Source: Lepidonotus clava (Eukaryota; Annelida; Polychaeta; Phyllodocida; Polynoidae). Taken from it: a stretch of DNA of 64,000 nucleotides. This document shows positions 41,118 through 53,369 of the stretch, piece after piece (position 1 is the first letter of the stretch; every line of letters begins with the position of its first letter). The notes beneath the pieces are model-generated. The model made no database searches. It was not told where the DNA came from and worked only from the letters and a program-made list of their open reading frames with translations. The stretch spans positions 65,596,374 through 65,660,373 of the forward strand of contig OW387133.1 of the NCBI GenBank assembly GCA_936440205.1, written 5' to 3'. The position numbers were made by a program, and so were the translations under genes.

Positions 41118-44100
41118 CATTAAGCTATACTCTTGCGTCAGTCTTCTTTTATTGTCCTTCCTTAAGTATCTTGTGTTTTTCGTCTCTTTCTGGATTCACT
41201 TTCTGAAATATATAATCACTTGCCTTGGTAGTTTTTTCATAGGGACTAGCATAACATAGGGAATTCAAAATCAATAAACTGTGTTTTGATTGCACGGGAT
41301 TGTATGACCAGTATCGTGATGTGAATGGACTGTATCTTTCTTTGAGCCAGTTTGTTACTTTATTGTTTATTAACCAGATTTCTACGTTAACTAGCCGCGG
41401 CATTATACGTTCATCTTATGTGCGAGATTGACATCTAGGTCTTGAAAAACGATTGACATCTAGGTCTTTATAAACAAAAGGTTAACCAATAGCATATATA
41501 GTTATATTCTGGACCTGAATTGGCTGTGACTGTATAGGCTACTAATAATTGTCTGTGACTGTATAGGCTACTAATAATTGCCTGTGACTGTACAGGTTAC
41601 TAAGGATTGGCTGTGACTACTAAGAAAGGAATGCGTGGAGCTTTTGCAATATTAATAATCTGAACACCAATAACAAGTGAGGTTTGTACTAGAACTTCTG
41701 CTTCCAGATCAAAAGAATGAGGAGTTAGAGGTAGAATTTTGGATATTGCATTGCATTTCTAGGGTTCAAGATCATAGTGTTTCAGTAACAATGTATGTGA
41801 ATGTGTTATAGATGAGTATGTATGGATGGATGTGGGTGGATGGCTGGTTATTTGTATGTAGTGGGCGTAGGTCACTCTCCATGCTTTTTTCAGGCTTTTC
41901 ACTAACTAAGCAGATGTTTCAATTGTCAATTCCCTTGTTTAATTGATTGACTTTGTTGTTGCTAATTGTCTTGGGATTGCTCTTGCGTAGATTTTTCAGA
42001 TAGGAAACTTAGGTCATTTTTTTCTTTTCTCTTTTTTCAAACTTCTCTTTATTACACGAAGTTCTTCCCATGCTGATGATAGTTTACATACTGATCAGTT
42101 AAGATAAAACATTGATGAAATACATACAATTACCATATCCATTTTGCAATGGTTGTAATTTCGAAATCGTTCTCTTTGTATTTGATCCATAGGCTTATAT
42201 AATAGCTAAATAATGGCAACATATTTGTTTATATAACAGTAAAGACGTGTTTTCATCAATATAAATTATTTTCTTATGTTTGCCATCGTGTTCAGTCCTT
42301 ATTTTACCTAAATGAACACTCATTTGTAAATCATTAGTCGTTAATGATTATCCAGGGAGTAATAAGGCAGTCCTACAAGCACCCAGGCCATGTAATAGGT
42401 AAAGCAATACATCTGTGAGAAGGTATCGCAGTCCGTGTAGAAGAACAGTGATATGTTCAAGTATCATCAGTTCCTTGGTCCTATCAATAACCCTTCCAAT
42501 AACTTTTAGCCCAAGACCGGTTTTTACAGGTATTACTATGCGTCGGCTGGCTGGCGTTAGGGGCGTTTTACCTAAGCAAGTACCCAACACGACCCAACGC
42601 ATAGTGTAATATAGAAAAAAGTTTCTGCATGTATTCGCGTGGGGACACATTGACCCAACCCCACTCAACACGACCTAACGCGACCCCAAAACGCGTATTA
42701 TAATGTACTTTGTGTCAGGTCTTGTTAGTACCCAACGGGACCTGATGCACAGTGTAATGTCTTTAATATGGACCCAACACAAACTACTTGCGTTGGACAA
42801 CTTTACCCAATGCAACCCGAAACCCGACGCATAGCGTAATTAGGGCTTAAGAGTTCCGAACTGATTTAAGCCAAACTTTCTTTGCGATGCCTACGTATAT
42901 GTATCCCCCCATGAAGACAGAAAGCATCTAAGGTTTAAATACTTACCTTAATACTGCTCGATATTATACCCCTATTGTTTCGTACCAGAATAGAACATGT
43001 TGACAATAATTCTCCCAGACCGACCTAACCCTGACCTGGTTCTACTTTATCAATTTTTGGTGGGTTACCTGTCACATACTCTGCTGTTCGTTAAAGTATT
43101 TAAATAGAAGATGTGTCATATCTCTTCTTTTAATATTGATATAATATTATCATAGTCACTACTAACCCCACTCTAACCTGCAAATAGAATTCATTTGCAA
43201 ATTTCAAAATTTGGTCAAGGACCAGGATTTAATAATTGTACTTAGTAGTAAGTACTAATGATTATGTCTTCCCTAATTATAATTTTTTTTTTTCTTATTT
43301 TGGTATCATAAGGGGAAAATGCTGACAGCTGACACTTCATCTTCTGTTGAGAATCACTGTAGTTTAGGCTTTTGATATATAGTTCATTATCATATAAAAA
43401 CCGACAATTTTTTTGTCGACCTACAGACTAGAAAGAGAAAATTGAGCTCAAAGTGTTTATGACCACATACTACTGTGGTCCTCCAGAAAGGCCTTAGTAA
43501 TCTAGACTTCTAATGTCTTGATGGTTCTGAAACTAAAATAGGCCTACTTATTCTACACTATTCTAGCTAACAAATACCAGAATTTCATGCATTTTGAAGA
43601 CATAGCTTTTATTCATGCCAGCCTTTGAAAAAGTGACAAAAATCCAGATCTCTAACAAAAACTTAACCTAGAATGGCAAGCACAAAGGGTCACAATACCT
43701 TATCTTAGCAGCTTAAAATGGAGTCTGTGATGACCCTGCATATCCTTAAAGTATCATGATTGTCCTAGGGTTGTTAAAAAGTGAATAGCCACCGAGGTAA
43801 AAGCTTAAAAGTCATAATAGAATAAATAGTATAAAAAATCAGAAATGGAATGTTTAACTGGTCCTGAGCCTGCCACAACCATGTTTAGGACATTTACTAG
43901 GACAGCCCCTGTCTGTTAGCTGGGGCTGGGGGGCCTTCCCCTCCTGAGTCAGAAGAATGTGAATTCACTTGTCTCTCTAACTGCCTTAACAACTCCTCCT
44001 CCATGACAACAACAATCATGATGACCAGTTTTGGGTGTATCCTCTCACTCAGCCTTACCATTACCCACTACCCCTGCCCCTATCTCTCTCTCTGCCTCTG

Positions 44101-46717
44101 CCTCTGCCCCTTGTAGGCCCATCCCCCTCAGCAGCAGGACCTGCCTCTGGTTCTGACTCGGCCTCAGGTTCTGCAGTAATGGGGGGCAGGGGGAGGGGGG
44201 CAGGCCTGGTGCTGGTTCTGGTACAGAGGGCTTTGGGCACATGACATCCTTCATCTCCTCAGTACAAAATTCCTCGATGTTCTCCTAGAGATACCACTGT
44301 CTTTTGGAAGGGAGGCCAGGAGATGGGCTGGGCTGAGGGCCTTCCTGGGGGACAGCTTCAGGATAGACAGTACCTTGAACGTCTTGGGGCATATTGACCA
44401 AACATCGTTCACAGGCAAGCTGCCTTGGTTCTGTTACTCGATTCAATAGATAGAGAAGTAAGACTGTCACTACAATGGGTTTAGAATTACGACAATCCTG
44501 AACAAAAAACAATATAAAACAGTTACAATCTGGTCATACTGTTGAGGCTGGTTCTGCCTCTTACGCCGTAAAGTTATCAGGGCGTGTTCTTTCACCTACT
44601 ACATGTGACTTGGCAATTTTGATAATAATTTACCACAGTTCCCATCAAAATAATGATGCTTAAACACGCATGGTTTACGAACTAGTTGCGGTCCAACAAA
44701 TTGGCTCATAATTATTCTCTGCACCCGTTCGTTTAGCTATGAGTTTGAGCTCACGAGGAGCTACGTGTGACAAAGTAATTGATTCATTGACGGAATTGCT
44801 AGCAATTTCCTCACTCAGCGTGCCGATAGTTAATAGCTTAGGGTTCAAATATAAATTTCCTTGTATATTATTAGTGATGTTTTTCTTTAGTAGATAATAG
44901 TGTTCGCGTAAGAATTCATGTTGCAGGTGAGGTCCGGCTGTTTGATAAATATTGGGATTTACTCTTGACATACGCGCAAAGGGTGATTGCGTGGGTGATT
45001 GCGTGGGTGTATGATTTGGTGTATTTGTGTGAAAACACTCTTCATAGTACATGCGGTGTGTAATCTGGTAATACCTGGTACAAAATGCAATTTCAAGACA
45101 ATAACCAGTTGTATCTATTATGAGAAAACTTTGTGGCATCTTTAAAGATCGAATGCGCATAATGTAATGTCTTATTTATATATATGCACAGGAGCCTCTT
45201 ATATTGAAAACCCACATAATAGTGCCTGATGCATATCCTGCGTTGTCTGTAATCAGATAATGGATCAATAATATCAATAATAATGATATAGCAAAGTGAT
45301 ATTGAATGGAAAGAGATTTGTATAAGGTCTCTACCCTGAATATAAAGAATGATCCGTATGCTACAACATGAAGAACATGAAGAAAGTGATAACCTCTCCA
45401 TGAAAGGGAGCCTGATTACAGGCGGTGCACCGAACGTGGAATGTACTTTATTCTATACTGGTCCATGCAAATAACAATGTAAAGAAGGCACAGGCTGAGC
45501 CTTTGTCAGATAGACCGCCGGGGGGAAGGGGTTGCCTGATTATAAGGCCTAATTGTCTCGTCTCATGTAGATCTACTGAACTCTGTGACGTAAACAGTTT
45601 CCCTAGATCAGTGTCTGATATGGTCTAATTGTCCTAATTAAATTATCTCTGTCCAGACATCAAAGGAATATATGAGATTTTGTGCTTAATAGACATTATT
45701 TATAATTAGCCACAAGATCTTATTGGAATAAGTGGTTCAGTAATGCTGAAATGTTCTTAATTTGTTGTTGAGAATTTCTTCATCAACTTTGCTACCTCCG
45801 GCCGATACATTTATTGATCCAACTAGGCCTTTTCTTTTCTTCAATAAATTCAATTAATTTTGATAATTACTATATTCTGGGCTACAGGCCCTACTCGTCT
45901 GGCTGAAAGTATACTAATGGAATTTCCCAATCCCCGCCATTCGGGTGACAGGCTAGGGTCCAGGGCTGCGTTCCTGACTCAACCCCATTGCTGGCTTAGC
46001 TGACTTATTTTTAACTGACCAAGTTATCTGAGGGTGTTGCCAAGAGCCAAAAATAAGTCAGGCCTGATTGGGTTAAGGGCAATTGGTGCAATACACACAC
46101 AGGGCTAATATTTCCTGGGGGACCTTCTCCTCCCTTAGCACATTGAAAACACATGTATTTCTATATTTTACATATTTTCTCAGGAAATATTAGATCATTT
46201 TATGTATAAGCTATGTCAAAAATTAGCTTACTCCTGTGGCTTTCCATTGGTGTATGATTTCACCCATTTCATAATGATTTAGATACCAAAAAGTGTCAGG
46301 AAAAAATTGAAGTGTGTGCATTAGACCATGACCATTGTCAGGGCCCTTCTGGTGCACCCAGACAGTGGGCAGACAGGTAATTGTGATTGACAGGTGAAGG
46401 CTCATTGACTAGTGAAGGGCTATAATTACTGGCACCGGTCTCAACGACCACTGGCACCAGTGTTACATAATCATTTCAGGGCCACCAGTAAGTTGGGCAT
46501 AACAGAGGTATCTTAGCATACAGACACTATCTTCACTGAAAATGGGACAGAGGTTTTCTAAACACTATTTATTAGGTTTTAAGTTGAGATTTTTGTATTC
46601 TTTTTACATGTAGCTCTAGCATATTATCTCAGCTTTCAGAATATAGTGCCATCTTTCTAATGTTTTAACACATTCTTTAGTAGTTTAACATTTTGTACAC
46701 ATCCATAGACACTTATT
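41118..46717. other. Intergenic noncoding stretch before the Polinton junction
   Basis: It contains a 29-30 bp tandem repeat at about 41515-41630. At about 42.55-42.85 kb there is a cluster of degenerate motifs of the type 'acccaacgcatagtgtaat'. CT-rich simple sequence lies near 44.07-44.12 kb. Minus-strand open readings at 44285-44512 and 44675-45160 have no family resemblance that I recognise. A poly-T run lies near 43288. Confidence 0.45.
41515..41632. repeat. Short tandem repeat, unit about 29-30 bp, about 3.7 copies
   Basis: Successive copies of 'ctgtgactgtataggctact' followed by 'aataattg', the last ones diverged. A smaller direct repeat, 'gattgacatctaggtctt', lies just upstream at about 41428 and 41451. 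Confidence 0.85.
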
Positions 46718-46829
46718 AGTAGTAAAAATCGAGCTCGAGTTCGACCCCGGCCCGGTACCCGGGGGAATATTAGGAACCTGATCCCGGGTACCGGGCCGGG
46801 GTCGAACTCGAGCTCGATTTATTACTACT
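46718..46829. repeat. GC-rich inverted repeat (46-bp arms, 19-nt spacer) at the host/element boundary
   Basis: The left arm, 46718-46763, runs from 'agtagtaaaaatcgagctcg' to 'cccggtacccggg'. The right arm, 46783-46829, is its reverse complement with one small difference in the A/T run. The spacer is 'ggaatattaggaacctgat'. The arms are far richer in G and C than the flanks on either side. The base composition changes to strongly AT-rich directly to the right, so the hairpin may mark or lie next to the Polinton terminus. Confidence 0.9.
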
Positions 46830-49800
46830 CGGAAAAGGTAGTGAAATTTAAAACTTAATGTAAAAAGTTTTACACCTAATTATGCAGACCGATTGTACTA
46901 CTACAACAATACTACTACTTTAGAGATTATTATAAAGTAGTACTTTATAATAATTATAATCTCTAGTGACGTAGTCACTTACGTCAATACACCATTATAT
47001 ACGCTAGGTGGCGCAAATGTCTAATTGATCAATTAAGGTCAAGTAATTCACAAGATGTCGTCACAACTACTCGCGGAATAACGTTGCACGTCAATTTAAC
47101 AAAAGATGTTAACTAAAGAATCTTCAATTGAATTAAATATAAGAATGTAAAATAAACAACTTAAATATGCTTACGATACTATTTTTTTATAATCATAAAT
47201 TTCAAAAGCACGTAAACATTCAGTTATTAAAACTACATTTTCAGGAACACCATTCCTACTCCAAATTACTTGAATGAAGCTCCTTACACATTATAATTTG
47301 TCATCCATTCACATTCAAACTAAGCGTTAATCCGATACACCCTCTCAGTTGTCAGTAGGCTAGAGGTAATTTTTGACAGACTCGTGCTGGAAGTGTTGCA
47401 GGTCACCACTTGGTTGCCCTTTACACAACCCACGAGTCAATAGACAAACCAAAGTTAATAGATCCAAACGAACATTGACGAATATTTCCTACTTGGTTAC
47501 TAGTAGTTATATTCGTTAATTTGTCACGACGATGAATATTTCCTACTCTCGGTTACTAATAGTATTAATACTTGACAGATATATTCATCTTAATGGTATT
47601 ATATATATTCGTACATGTCAGATATATTCATCTCAATGGTATTATATATTCGTATTATAATACATATCTGGAACAGTATATATTCGTATTATATATTCAT
47701 AGTATATTCATATTATATGTAAATAAATACCCAACAACAAAAATTGGTCATAATACATTTTATTATATACATCTATCAATATATACATCTGACCAAGATC
47801 TCAGGTGTTACATACATCTCTAGATCTTTCCGGTGGTATGTTAATCTTAACAATATGTCACCACAAATTCATAACTTAAGTACTAAGAATGTACAAAATA
47901 CTAAGAATGTACAAAGTAGAAATATACAAAGTACTAAGAATGTACAAAGTACTAAGAATGTACAAAGTAGAAATACGAGTAATATCGCTAACAGTTACGA
48001 AACATCAGTAACAGCGATATTTAAAACAAAGTAATTAAAATAGTATGAAACATCAGTAACAGTGAAACATCAGTAACAGTGATATATATATGTTCGAATT
48101 TGACAGCTACTTTACTTTTCGTCTAACCATGTATTATGTTTTTCTTTTAATGAACGAATGTTAAGCACTTTAATAGCCGAATGTTAAGCACTTTAATAGC
48201 CAACACATTTTATAAAAGCAAGACACCATACATTTATCAATAAATTTAGCACTTTGATAGTACTTTAATAGCACTTTTAGTATCAGCAAGTTTAACTTTA
48301 ACAGAAAACACCATACAGACATTTTGACAACAAAATTTAAACGTCAACTTAAACTTTAAAAGACACCGCACAGTACAGACACCTTACAGACATTTGACAC
48401 CAAGTATTTGACACCAAGTATTTGACACCAATTGACACCAAGTATTTGACACCAAGTTTTCAACATAAAGTATAATAGTAAAACTTGAAGACAGCATAGT
48501 AACATTTCATGTCATACAGTTACTGTACGCACCATACAATAAGTAACATTACATACAATAGTGTGCAAAGACAACATACAATAACAGACTATGCAAAGAC
48601 ATCATAAAGTAACAGTTATTTCTCGCTGTATCATAAAGTAACAGTTATTCTCACTGTATGGTAACGAAAATAAACAAGAAAAACAAAGTCAAATAAATTA
48701 TCGAAAACAAAACAACGTCAACTTGATGTAGGCTACATCTTCATTCGTTGCAACTCACTTTCGCTAGACTAATTATCTTATAGTTTCCAACAAATTAAAT
48801 AACTATTGGAACCTCTCAAGATAATATAACAAGCGAAAGGTTAACGAAATTAAACTGAATTATTGTAGACAGCAGTACATTTCCTTGAATAGAATTGTAG
48901 ACAGCAGTACACTTCCTTGAATAGATGTGCATCTCTCACAAAAAGTATACTAGGTCTGTTGGGTAATTGTTCTCATCAAATTACCCAACAGGCTTAGCTC
49001 ATCAGTTGCAAGATATAACAGTAGATGCTCGTTACTACTATTACAACAATCTTGCTAGTATCCTTGTATAGTAGTAACGAACAAAATCCTTGTAATAGTA
49101 GATGTAACAGTAAGATCCTTTGTTACAAGTTCACAAGTCAGTCTTAATATCTCGCGGAGCATTGAAGGAGTATTAAAGTTCACAAGTCAGTCTTAATATC
49201 TCACGGAGCCTTGAAGGAGTCTTAATATCTCACGGAGCATTGAAGGAGTATTAAGATAGAAGAATATCTCACGGAGCATTGAAGGAGTATTAAGATAGAA
49301 GAACATTCAACTAAACTACGTTGACAACAATGTTCACAATGTAGTTTAATATGAACATTCTTCTAACTGAAAAAACATTCTTTCAAAGAACAAGTTATTA
49401 GTGTAGAAATAGTTCTCAAATAGTCCTATGAGAATGCATCCTTCGCATTAGTCCTATGAGGGCATTCTTCACGATACCATAACACTTGCGTTGGTCCTAT
49501 GAGTGCATTCTTCACGATACCATAACAAACTGCATTCTTCACGATACCATAACAAACCTACAACTCAAAACCTGAAATACAATATTCAAATATTCAATTA
49601 AAAAATGAATTTCAAAACTATTCGTTCAGATAGTATAAAGAATCGATTCTGAACAGTAAAATACAATATATAAACTCTTTAACTTACAAATAAAGAATAC
49701 CCTTTATAGAATTAAATACACTAATAATGCGCATTATAATTCTATAAAGAATGCGCTTTGAATTTAAGAATACACTTTATGGAACTAAACAAGTAAAGTA

Positions 49801-50774
49801 AGAAAGAAATAAAAGAATACTTACATTTTTATAAAGCAATCTTGCATCGGATGAACGAAATACGAGGTATCACCTAGTGTATAAATAATAGCATTATTTA
49901 CATTACATTATATTTACAATCATCAACCATGTACATGTGAAAACTGTACAAAGCTACGCGTAACTTTCACATGAGCAGTATATACATGAAACCCACACAA
50001 CATGAACAGTATATACATGAAACCCGCACAGAACGAATGTACTAACACAATATTTGTATTATCAACAAACATCAATTGGCATAGTTGAAATAACATATGA
50101 ACTGTTAGCTTTGTAGAAAGCAACATAAAATTGTATGATTGCATCTTTAATAAGATGCTACAAACATTCTTACATTGCCCACAGTAAATTAGCAGAACTT
50201 TAACCAAGTCAACTTTAATTTGTGGAAATAGCAACTCTTATTACAGTGGATGGAACGTACACCTGAACTTTAACTATAGAAAAGAATAATATACAATTCT
50301 TCTATGGAGAAAAGTATAGAATTCCTCTACAGTCGGCTCACTGATAATGTGTAGTTCTCTACAATACTGTAAAAGAAACTTGTAACTAATTCCACAGTTG
50401 TTGGTCAGCTCATGCTAAATCGCACTGCGCTACTTTTGCTTCCAAACTCATTTGCTTTCCAAACTCTTGCTCAACTGAAATGTTAGTCAACAACACTAAA
50501 CATTGTGTAGTACATTTACAATTATAAATAAGAAAGAATATGCATCTCATTTACAAATAACTTAAATATCGAATGAAATTTACATCTTAAAAAAGAACGA
50601 AATGATTTAATCGTTCATCCAAACTCAAAATGTATTCAAATGTTTCAACTGCTCGATGAAAGTATTCACATTACGTGATAACGTTACTGTAACTGTGCGT
50701 AAACTAAAATATTCAAATGTTCAACTGCTCGATTTAACATTACGAACAGTTGAAGTAATGTTAAACTAAACTGC

Positions 50775-51131
50775 TTAAAGTAAAGAACGTTCAGTAGACC
50801 AGTTTGCAGAATTCAACAAAGAAAACTTCGTTGAATTTAACAAATTTGTTAAATTCAACGAAGAAGGTTCCACCGAATGAACTGCTCGACTAACTGGAGA
50901 GACGCTCTGAATTTCTACGTTTCTACAAATTAAATACATACTTTTGACTTTGTTATTTCTAGTTTGTATAGAATTAGTTGAACAATAAAAGTAATTCTCT
51001 GAATTCGAAGACTTTCTTAATTCCAATCCGATAACAACTACAGTTAATAATAAAGTTACACAAACTCCTCCAATACTAATTTTATTAGGGTTTGGATACG
51101 ATTTCAAAACGTTACTTTTTATCATATCCAT
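50775..51131 (-). CDS. Possible small single-span membrane protein, 118 residues
   Basis: The reading starts 214 bp beyond the protease gene, on the same strand. A charged and polar N-terminus is followed by one hydrophobic segment at roughly residues 22-37 ('GVCVTLLLTVVVIGLEL') and then by a Ser/Asn-rich tail. I recognise no family. Small membrane proteins occur in some Polinton relatives, but the surrounding DNA is repeat-rich and the 3' part overlaps the palindrome at 50826-50863, so this may be chance. Confidence 0.3.
   Translation of the reverse strand: MDMIKSNVLKSYPNPNKISIGGVCVTLLLTVVVIGLELRKSSNSENYFYCSTNSIQTRNNKVKSMYLICRNVEIQSVSPVSRAVHSVEPSSLNLTNLLNSTKFSLLNSANWSTERSLL
50826..50863. 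repeat. Perfect 38-bp palindrome in the Polinton arm
   Basis: 'cttcgttgaatttaacaaa' is directly followed by its exact reverse complement, with no spacer. It lies within the repeat-rich arm beyond the protease gene. Confidence 0.95.
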
Positions 51132-51344
51132 ACTTCAAACTTGAAATAACTGATATAAAGTATCAAATCCAGCAAATTTCTAGTGACCTAATGAATATAA
51201 TCACACGATAATTAATCGTTTTGCTGTCTTGATACAAACCTTTGGTGTCTAGGCTACATAGAATAAAGCAAACCTTTGGTGTCTACATGGTGTCTGGTTT
51301 GCTTAAAGAAATTAATGTAACCTTTTAGTGTCTGCATGATCATT

Positions 51345-51944
51345 TTAGTGTCTTTTAAGTTTGGTGTTGTAATACGCGACACAATTCTGACAATTCTGAA
51401 TACACCTTGCAGTGGATTTAACATCTGCAAAACATTTATGCTTTTTCATATTTTTTATTCTCTTTTTCATTTTCTTTATAAATGCGCTTACAATTAAGTC
51501 ATTTCTTCGAGTATCATTTGAAAAATTCCTTAAAATACTCTTCATGTCTTGACCTAAACATCTATTATATATGAAATATATAACATAATGTCCGCAATAT
51601 GCTGAAAATAAATTTTGAATAGTTTTCTGAGAATACCTGAAATTCTTTTTAGAAGTTGACGATTTTAAAAAGTTATGAAAATATCTTTTCATAGGAGGAA
51701 ATCCAAAAGAATCGAAATATTCAGGTAATGAATTTTTAGATTTAAAATAAAATGACACCCAATGTTCACCTGGTTTTGTAGTTTCATGAGTGTTAACTAC
51801 AAAACTTGATGGATAACAAGAAACAAATTTTGGAAGATTATTTGCAGAATAAACCCCATGAAATGTAGGAGAAGTTACTTTTGAATATTTTAAAAGATTT
51901 TCAATTTCATCACCAAACATTTTGATTTCAATCTCTAGCATCAA
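51345..51944 (-). CDS. Polinton cysteine protease (PRO), adenain/Ulp1-like, 199 residues
   Basis: This family matures virion proteins in adenoviruses and is a standard Polinton gene. The visible catalytic pattern fits adenain: His61 in 'GEHWVSFYF', Asp78 in 'EYFDSFG', a Gln at about 110 and Cys117 in 'SAYCGHYVIYF', in the right order and spacing. The C-terminal part is Lys-rich with several Cys. The start overlaps the end of the capsid gene by 17 bp in another frame, which suggests joint expression. It is the last recognisable core gene before the noncoding arm. Length and motif spacing are normal for the family. Confidence 0.88.
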   Translation of the reverse strand: MMLEIEIKMFGDEIENLLKYSKVTSPTFHGVYSANNLPKFVSCYPSSFVVNTHETTKPGEHWVSFYFKSKNSLPEYFDSFGFPPMKRYFHNFLKSSTSKKNFRYSQKTIQNLFSAYCGHYVIYFIYNRCLGQDMKSILRNFSNDTRRNDLIVSAFIKKMKKRIKNMKKHKCFADVKSTARCIQNCQNCVAYYNTKLKRH

Positions 51945-53271
51945 TATCTACTTGGTTCGTCTCACCAAGACTTAACATAGAATTATATTCACTGAAAAAT
52001 ATCATAACAATTCCGTGTGCTTTAGGAGTCTTTAAATTCGCAACAACATTTAATGTACCACTTTCAAAAAGCTCGAAAGTTCCAGAACTAGGTAAGGCTT
52101 TACTTAAATTAAAAACAAAGAAACAACTTCCTTTCTTAAACTCTGAAGGTGTAATACAAGGAGCATTGTTGTTGAATAATCTTCCCGTTCCAAATATCAT
52201 AGCCGAATATGCTTGAAAAAAAGTATCATCAGAAAAATCCACCTTCATTTCATAAAACGGTGAAGTTTCATCACCATCTCTTTGAATTTTTATTTCCGTG
52301 ACATCAAAATTTTGAAAATAAAAAGGATTATGTTTATAATTGCCGTCAAAAGCCCTAGCATCAACCAAGCCTACAATGATTCGCTGTGGAATTTCATCAT
52401 TAGAAATCATACGATTTTCTTGTAAAATACTTTTATTCGGACCTTGGGTTGAATAAGTGACTTCTACTCTACGATAAGGATATTTTAAATGTTTACCTTC
52501 ATATCGCGCCCTATCTAATTCAATTAAAAATGCATCACTTAATGACATACGTTTTGAATAAAAAACTGCATCCTCTATTTCAATTTTATAATTTGTATCA
52601 CCATCCTTTGCCATCAAAGCAAACTCAGGTGAATTTCGAATAAATCGTATTCTCATATCTACATCTCCCGGAAATAACCTATTCTGATTAAACAAATCAT
52701 TGTGAACTTTAGCTATCAATTGGAAAGTTTTTCCATATTGAGTTTTCTGAAATCGTTTATATGCCCCTTCATTATGATTATCATCAAGATTGGTAATTTC
52801 ATTAAAATCTTTAGTATCTTTAATGAATCCGCAAACATCTCCCCAACTTTCAACATAAGCAGGATTATAATTTAATACAAATTCAATAAAAGCCTTATAT
52901 GGATATAAACTATTGGATCCTGAAATCAATTTACTTCCAATATAAAGTTCTACATCTTTAAACATAGCAGCACATAAATAATTTACAGGAATTACTTTAG
53001 AAGCTGCGGGGACAGGATCTGTTCCTGTAGGTGCTGCAGGTGCACTTCCATCCTTTTTCAAAATTTTGAGTTTTAGTTCAACAAAACTATGATACAAATC
53101 TATAAAATCTTTCTTGTTAGCTTTCAATAGATATTCAATTGGACCTTCTTGCGAAAGATTATTCAAAGGCCAAACTTTAGAAAAGAAACTCTGTTCACCT
53201 ACTGCGTCAGTAAAAGGAACAGAAAATAAATCCACAGTATCAGGAACACATAAACATTTAGAATGTGACAT
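51928..53271 (-). CDS. Polinton jelly-roll capsid protein, 447 residues, probably the major capsid protein
   Basis: Features seen are an N-terminal 'GPIEYLLKANKKDFIDLYHS' block, then 'FKDVELYIGSKLIS' and 'YPYKAFIEFVLNY', which I know from the F54H12.2-like capsid proteins of invertebrate Polintons. The rest is beta-rich, without membrane segments or catalytic motifs. A short Ala/Pro insert lies near residues 77-90. The length of 447 is within the range of double jelly-roll major capsid proteins. I cannot exclude that it is the penton-type minor capsid protein. It sits directly upstream of the protease, the usual neighbourhood for capsid genes. Confidence 0.8.
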   Translation of the reverse strand: MSHSKCLCVPDTVDLFSVPFTDAVGEQSFFSKVWPLNNLSQEGPIEYLLKANKKDFIDLYHSFVELKLKILKKDGSAPAAPTGTDPVPAASKVIPVNYLCAAMFKDVELYIGSKLISGSNSLYPYKAFIEFVLNYNPAYVESWGDVCGFIKDTKDFNEITNLDDNHNEGAYKRFQKTQYGKTFQLIAKVHNDLFNQNRLFPGDVDMRIRFIRNSPEFALMAKDGDTNYKIEIEDAVFYSKRMSLSDAFLIELDRARYEGKHLKYPYRRVEVTYSTQGPNKSILQENRMISNDEIPQRIIVGLVDARAFDGNYKHNPFYFQNFDVTEIKIQRDGDETSPFYEMKVDFSDDTFFQAYSAMIFGTGRLFNNNAPCITPSEFKKGSCFFVFNLSKALPSSGTFELFESGTLNVVANLKTPKAHGIVMIFFSEYNSMLSLGETNQVDIDARD

Positions 53272-53369
53272 TTTGAAACTTTAAACTTCATTCAAACAAG
53301 ACTGCTAGTCAAGATTATATATATCTTGACTAGCAATCAAAATCGATATCAATCTTAAAGATATTAATA

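Larger units (their letters stand above)
46840..51344. repeat. Noncoding terminal arm of the Polinton, rich in short tandem and inverted repeats
   Basis: About 4.5 kb of AT-rich DNA almost without plausible genes. Local arrays include 'actaagaatgtacaaa' (about 47880-47970), 'gtatttgacaccaa' (about 48397-48460), 'gtagacagcagtaca' (two copies near 48870-48910), 'tctcacggagcattgaagg' (about 49150-49290) and 'cattcttcacgataccataa' (about 49450-49555). Inverted repeats include 46921-46965 (imperfect), 48956-48993 ('ctgttgggtaatt' and its complement) and 50826-50863 (perfect). The only plausible gene is the short one at 50775-51131. Confidence 0.7.

Noticed and set aside
42348-42671. 107-residue minus-strand reading
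   Set aside because: It overlaps the degenerate repeat cluster at 42.54-42.85 kb and has no family resemblance or splice context.
44285-45160. Minus-strand readings of 75 and 161 residues between the FRMD6-like gene and the Polinton
   Set aside because: The acceptor above 44500 looks usable, but no splice combination kept phase and I recognise no protein family. They may be exons of an unknown gene, but I cannot support a call.
46718-46829. Hairpin arms contain several common restriction-site words, suggesting vector polylinker contamination
   Set aside because: The order does not match a cloning vector that I know. The words arise from self-complementary GC-rich sequence, and flanks continue naturally on both sides.
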